Translations under genes and position numbers: made by a program
Assembly (NCBI RefSeq): GCF_937926365.1
Contig: NZ_CALAOH010000069.1
Location: 1-32,323 of the forward strand
DNA: 32,323 bases
Direction: 5' to 3'
DNA from: an uncultured Azohydromonas sp.
GTDB lineage: Bacteria > Pseudomonadota > Gammaproteobacteria > Burkholderiales > Burkholderiaceae_C
Shown: positions 30,334 through 32,323 of the stretch, in pieces
Layout: each line of letters starts with the position of its first letter
Position numbering within the stretch: position 1 is the first letter of the stretch
The notes under the pieces: model-generated
Databases searched by the model: none
What the model was told of the DNA's origin: nothing
Seen by the model: the letters and a program-made list of their open reading frames with translations, nothing else

Positions 30334-32323
30334 TCAGAGGCTGGGCAGGGTGTCCACCAGGATCCGGCGGATGCGCGCGACGATGGCGTCGCGCGCGGCG
30401 TTGAACGCGGCCGTGGTGGCCGCCGTGGGCACGGCCAGAAGTGGCGTGTGCAGATGGCCCATCGGCACGGTGGAGCCGCTGCTGTCGCGCAGCAGCCGCG
30501 TGCGGTAGAAGATTTCGTTGGACAGGAAGTTGCCCCCGGAACCGGAAACCGCGGTCGAGCCCGCCGTGGGCCCGCCGGTCGGGCGCCGCTGCGGCGAAGT
30601 GCCCCCGGCGGGGATCTCCGTGATCTCGGTTTCGCCGGGCAGGGGCGAGCTGCGCAGGCTGCCGCGCACGGCGCCCGGCAGCGTGGTCCGCAGGAACTGC
30701 GGCCCCGCGGCCAAGCCGGGCGGCTCGATGGTTGCGGGGGCGCCCGTCCCGCCGGGTCCGCCCCGGGCGTCGAGGTTGTCCAGATGGCCCGGCGCGTTGG
30801 TGCGCCGCCGGGCGGCGAACTCCTCGACCTCGAAGTCGGCGCTGCCGCCTTGGCTGATGGTCATGACCATGTCCACGCGGTTCGGGCCGGTGAGGAAGGG
30901 CGCGAAGAAGCTCTCGACGCGGCCGGCATCGAAATCGGCGAAGCGCACCGGGAAGATCGTGCCTTCCACCCGGCCGCGCACGCTGCCCGCGGCGAGCGTC
31001 TGCCCGTCGAGCGCGAGCACGGCGGCGCCCGAAGGGTTGCCGCGTGCGGGCTCCTGCAGCTGGAAGGGATCGAAACCGCTGACGAGGATGCGCTTGGTGC
31101 CCGCGGGCGTGCCGGCGAAGCTGGCGGTGTCGCGCCCGCGCGAGCTGTCTTCGAACAGCAACAGCAGGGCGTCCCGGTTGGCGGCGGACAGGGCCCAGGA
31201 CGGTTGATAGCTGCGCAGGGCGCGCGTCATCTGCAGGCGGGCCCAGTACAGGGGCCGGTCGTCGGTGTCGGCGCCGGTGGCCCGCTGGGCGCGCCGGGTC
31301 GCGGTGCTCCAGAGGTTGCGGCCTTCCCGGCGCACGGCGGTGCGCGCCGCTGCCAGGCTGGCCGCGCCGGCGAGCGCGGCCGTGAAGCGCGGCACCAGCG
31401 CCTCGAAACCGCTGTCCGCCAGGATCTGCTGGCCCGCGGTCGGGTCGATGCGGCCGGGCACCATGGCCCTGCGCTGCTGGTCCTCAGGGAGCGCGGGGTC
31501 CTGCCGGGCCGGGTCCGGGACCGTCCGCACCGGTGTGCTCATCTCCGGGAGCGCGCGCCTTTCCTCCACGGTCGGCGCGGCGGCCGTGCGCCCACTCGGG
31601 CACGGTGGCGGCAGCGGCAGGGTGGGATGTTCGGACAGCAGGTCCGCGCGGTCTTCCGCGCTCAGGTCGCGGCCGTAGCCGTCGCGGACGATGGCGCGGT
31701 ATTCCTCGCCGTCGCTGCCCGGAGTCGCCGAGCCGGAGATGTCGCCGCGCCATTCGTTGCGCAGCTGCGGATGGCCGCAGCGCGGGCGGGCGAAGCCGCG
31801 CACCTCCACCATGGTCTGGTTCTGGCGCTCGCCGCAGAAGATGTGGCGCGCGGTGTTCAGCGGCAGCCGCACGCAGCCGTGCGACAGCGGCGTGCCGTCC
31901 ACCACCGGGTACTCGTGCAGCGCGATGCCGCGCGAGGGCACGAAGGTGTTCCAGAAGTTCCAGGTGTTGTGCACCCGGCGGCGGTCGCTGATCGGGAATT
32001 CGGCGCCCGAGGAAATGGGCGTGCAGTTGCTGCCGGTGGTGCGCGAGCGGGTGCGGTCGCAGGTCGTGCCGTCGGGCGTGTTCACGCAGCAGTGGCCCTT
32101 GCCGGTGGAGCAGCCCGAGGTCTCCAGCGTGCCGTCGCTCCAGTGCAGCGTGACGTGCTGCGGCGTCTCCTGTTCGACCACCACCTTGCGGATCCAGCGG
32201 TCCGAGGGCACGTCGTCGCAGTCGCCGGTGTTGGGGGCGTCCCAGCGCCGCTGCAGCCTGCGCGCGAGCGCGCCGCCGGCCTGGCCGGGCGACACGCGCG
32301 TGGCGCGGCCGGCGACCACGGCG
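30334..32323 (-). CDS. L,D-transpeptidase fused to a pyroglutamyl-peptidase-like domain (5' partial)
   Basis: The frame runs off the right edge; a GTG at 32319 (661 residues) is the first visible start, but the true one may lie outside. Residue numbers count from it. A Cys-rich part (C70, C77, C78, C87, C99) precedes an L,D-transpeptidase (YkuD-type) site: His135 in IALHEYPV and Cys149 in PLSHGCVRLPL. This family crosslinks or edits peptidoglycan through that Cys. Residues 180-405 are a linker and helical region. Residues about 408-655 resemble peptidase C15 (pyroglutamyl peptidase): ILVSGFDPF, NPSGAAVLAL, TISQGG with Glu499, VSGSGGNFLSNEIFY, and GHLHTP with His624. The expected catalytic Cys is Ser600. 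A loop at about 507-590 is extended. It may be a CIS effector or a wall-remodelling enzyme. Confidence 0.85.
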   Translation of the reverse strand, partial: AVVAGRATRVSPGQAGGALARRLQRRWDAPNTGDCDDVPSDRWIRKVVVEQETPQHVTLHWSDGTLETSGCSTGKGHCCVNTPDGTTCDRTRSRTTGSNCTPISSGAEFPISDRRRVHNTWNFWNTFVPSRGIALHEYPVVDGTPLSHGCVRLPLNTARHIFCGERQNQTMVEVRGFARPRCGHPQLRNEWRGDISGSATPGSDGEEYRAIVRDGYGRDLSAEDRADLLSEHPTLPLPPPCPSGRTAAAPTVEERRALPEMSTPVRTVPDPARQDPALPEDQQRRAMVPGRIDPTAGQQILADSGFEALVPRFTAALAGAASLAAARTAVRREGRNLWSTATRRAQRATGADTDDRPLYWARLQMTRALRSYQPSWALSAANRDALLLLFEDSSRGRDTASFAGTPAGTKRILVSGFDPFQLQEPARGNPSGAAVLALDGQTLAAGSVRGRVEGTIFPVRFADFDAGRVESFFAPFLTGPNRVDMVMTISQGGSADFEVEEFAARRRTNAPGHLDNLDARGGPGGTGAPATIEPPGLAAGPQFLRTTLPGAVRGSLRSSPLPGETEITEIPAGGTSPQRRPTGGPTAGSTAVSGSGGNFLSNEIFYRTRLLRDSSGSTVPMGHLHTPLLAVPTAATTAAFNAARDAIVARIRRILVDTLPSL

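Noticed and set aside
1..32323. CRISPR arrays, rRNA, tRNA, transposases and integrases
   Set aside because: No regularly spaced repeats, RNA gene signatures or DDE/recombinase motifs were seen on either strand.

Overview
The window is GC-rich DNA (a typical line, 901-960, counts 78% G+C) packed with genes of a contractile injection system (CIS; phage-tail-like or extracellular eCIS type). No capsid, portal, terminase, integrase or replication gene is visible. Composition, codon use and a CCGTTCG...CGAACGG palindromic repeat suggest a high-GC proteobacterium, perhaps Burkholderiales/Comamonadaceae. That host call is an inference.

Region A (1-13,641, + strand) reads as one operon entering from the left edge. 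Its order is: partial small protein, gpD-type hub, Mu gpN/DNA-circulation-like protein, helical protein, peptidoglycan-binding-domain protein, gpV-type spike, a protein built of three tandem repeats, gp25 wedge, gpJ wedge, a 709-residue gpI-like tail protein, a small fibre-associated protein, a tail fibre with a C-terminal S74 self-cleaving chaperone domain, then three unrecognised genes. Many junctions are 1-8 bp overlaps, implying translational coupling.

Region C (about 13,650-15,550) is an AT-richer island (35-48% G+C in lines counted). It lies where the two operons converge. It holds two small orphan genes in convergent orientation (78 and 198 residues), a REP-like palindrome, and several strong hairpins in otherwise gene-free DNA.

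Region B (15,553-32,323, - strand) is a second operon entering from the right edge. In transcription order it encodes an L,D-transpeptidase fused to a pyroglutamyl-peptidase-like domain (partial), CIS tube-type protein, LysM/gpX-like protein, a second gpD hub, a second gpV spike, a PAAR-like tip candidate, a second gp25, two very long gpJ-type baseplate proteins (TIGR02243-like), a gpI-like tail protein with a beta-helix, a DUF6519/parallel beta-helix protein, and a LysM-like coiled-coil protein.

The window therefore carries two complete but different hub-spike-wedge sets facing each other. No sheath, major inner tube, tape measure or AAA+ ATPase is seen, so these must lie outside. The most unusual items are the double baseplate arrangement, the transpeptidase-peptidase fusion with Ser in place of the expected catalytic Cys, the triple-repeat protein, and the lower-GC fibre gene. 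Functional names rest on reading conserved motifs by eye. No database search was run.
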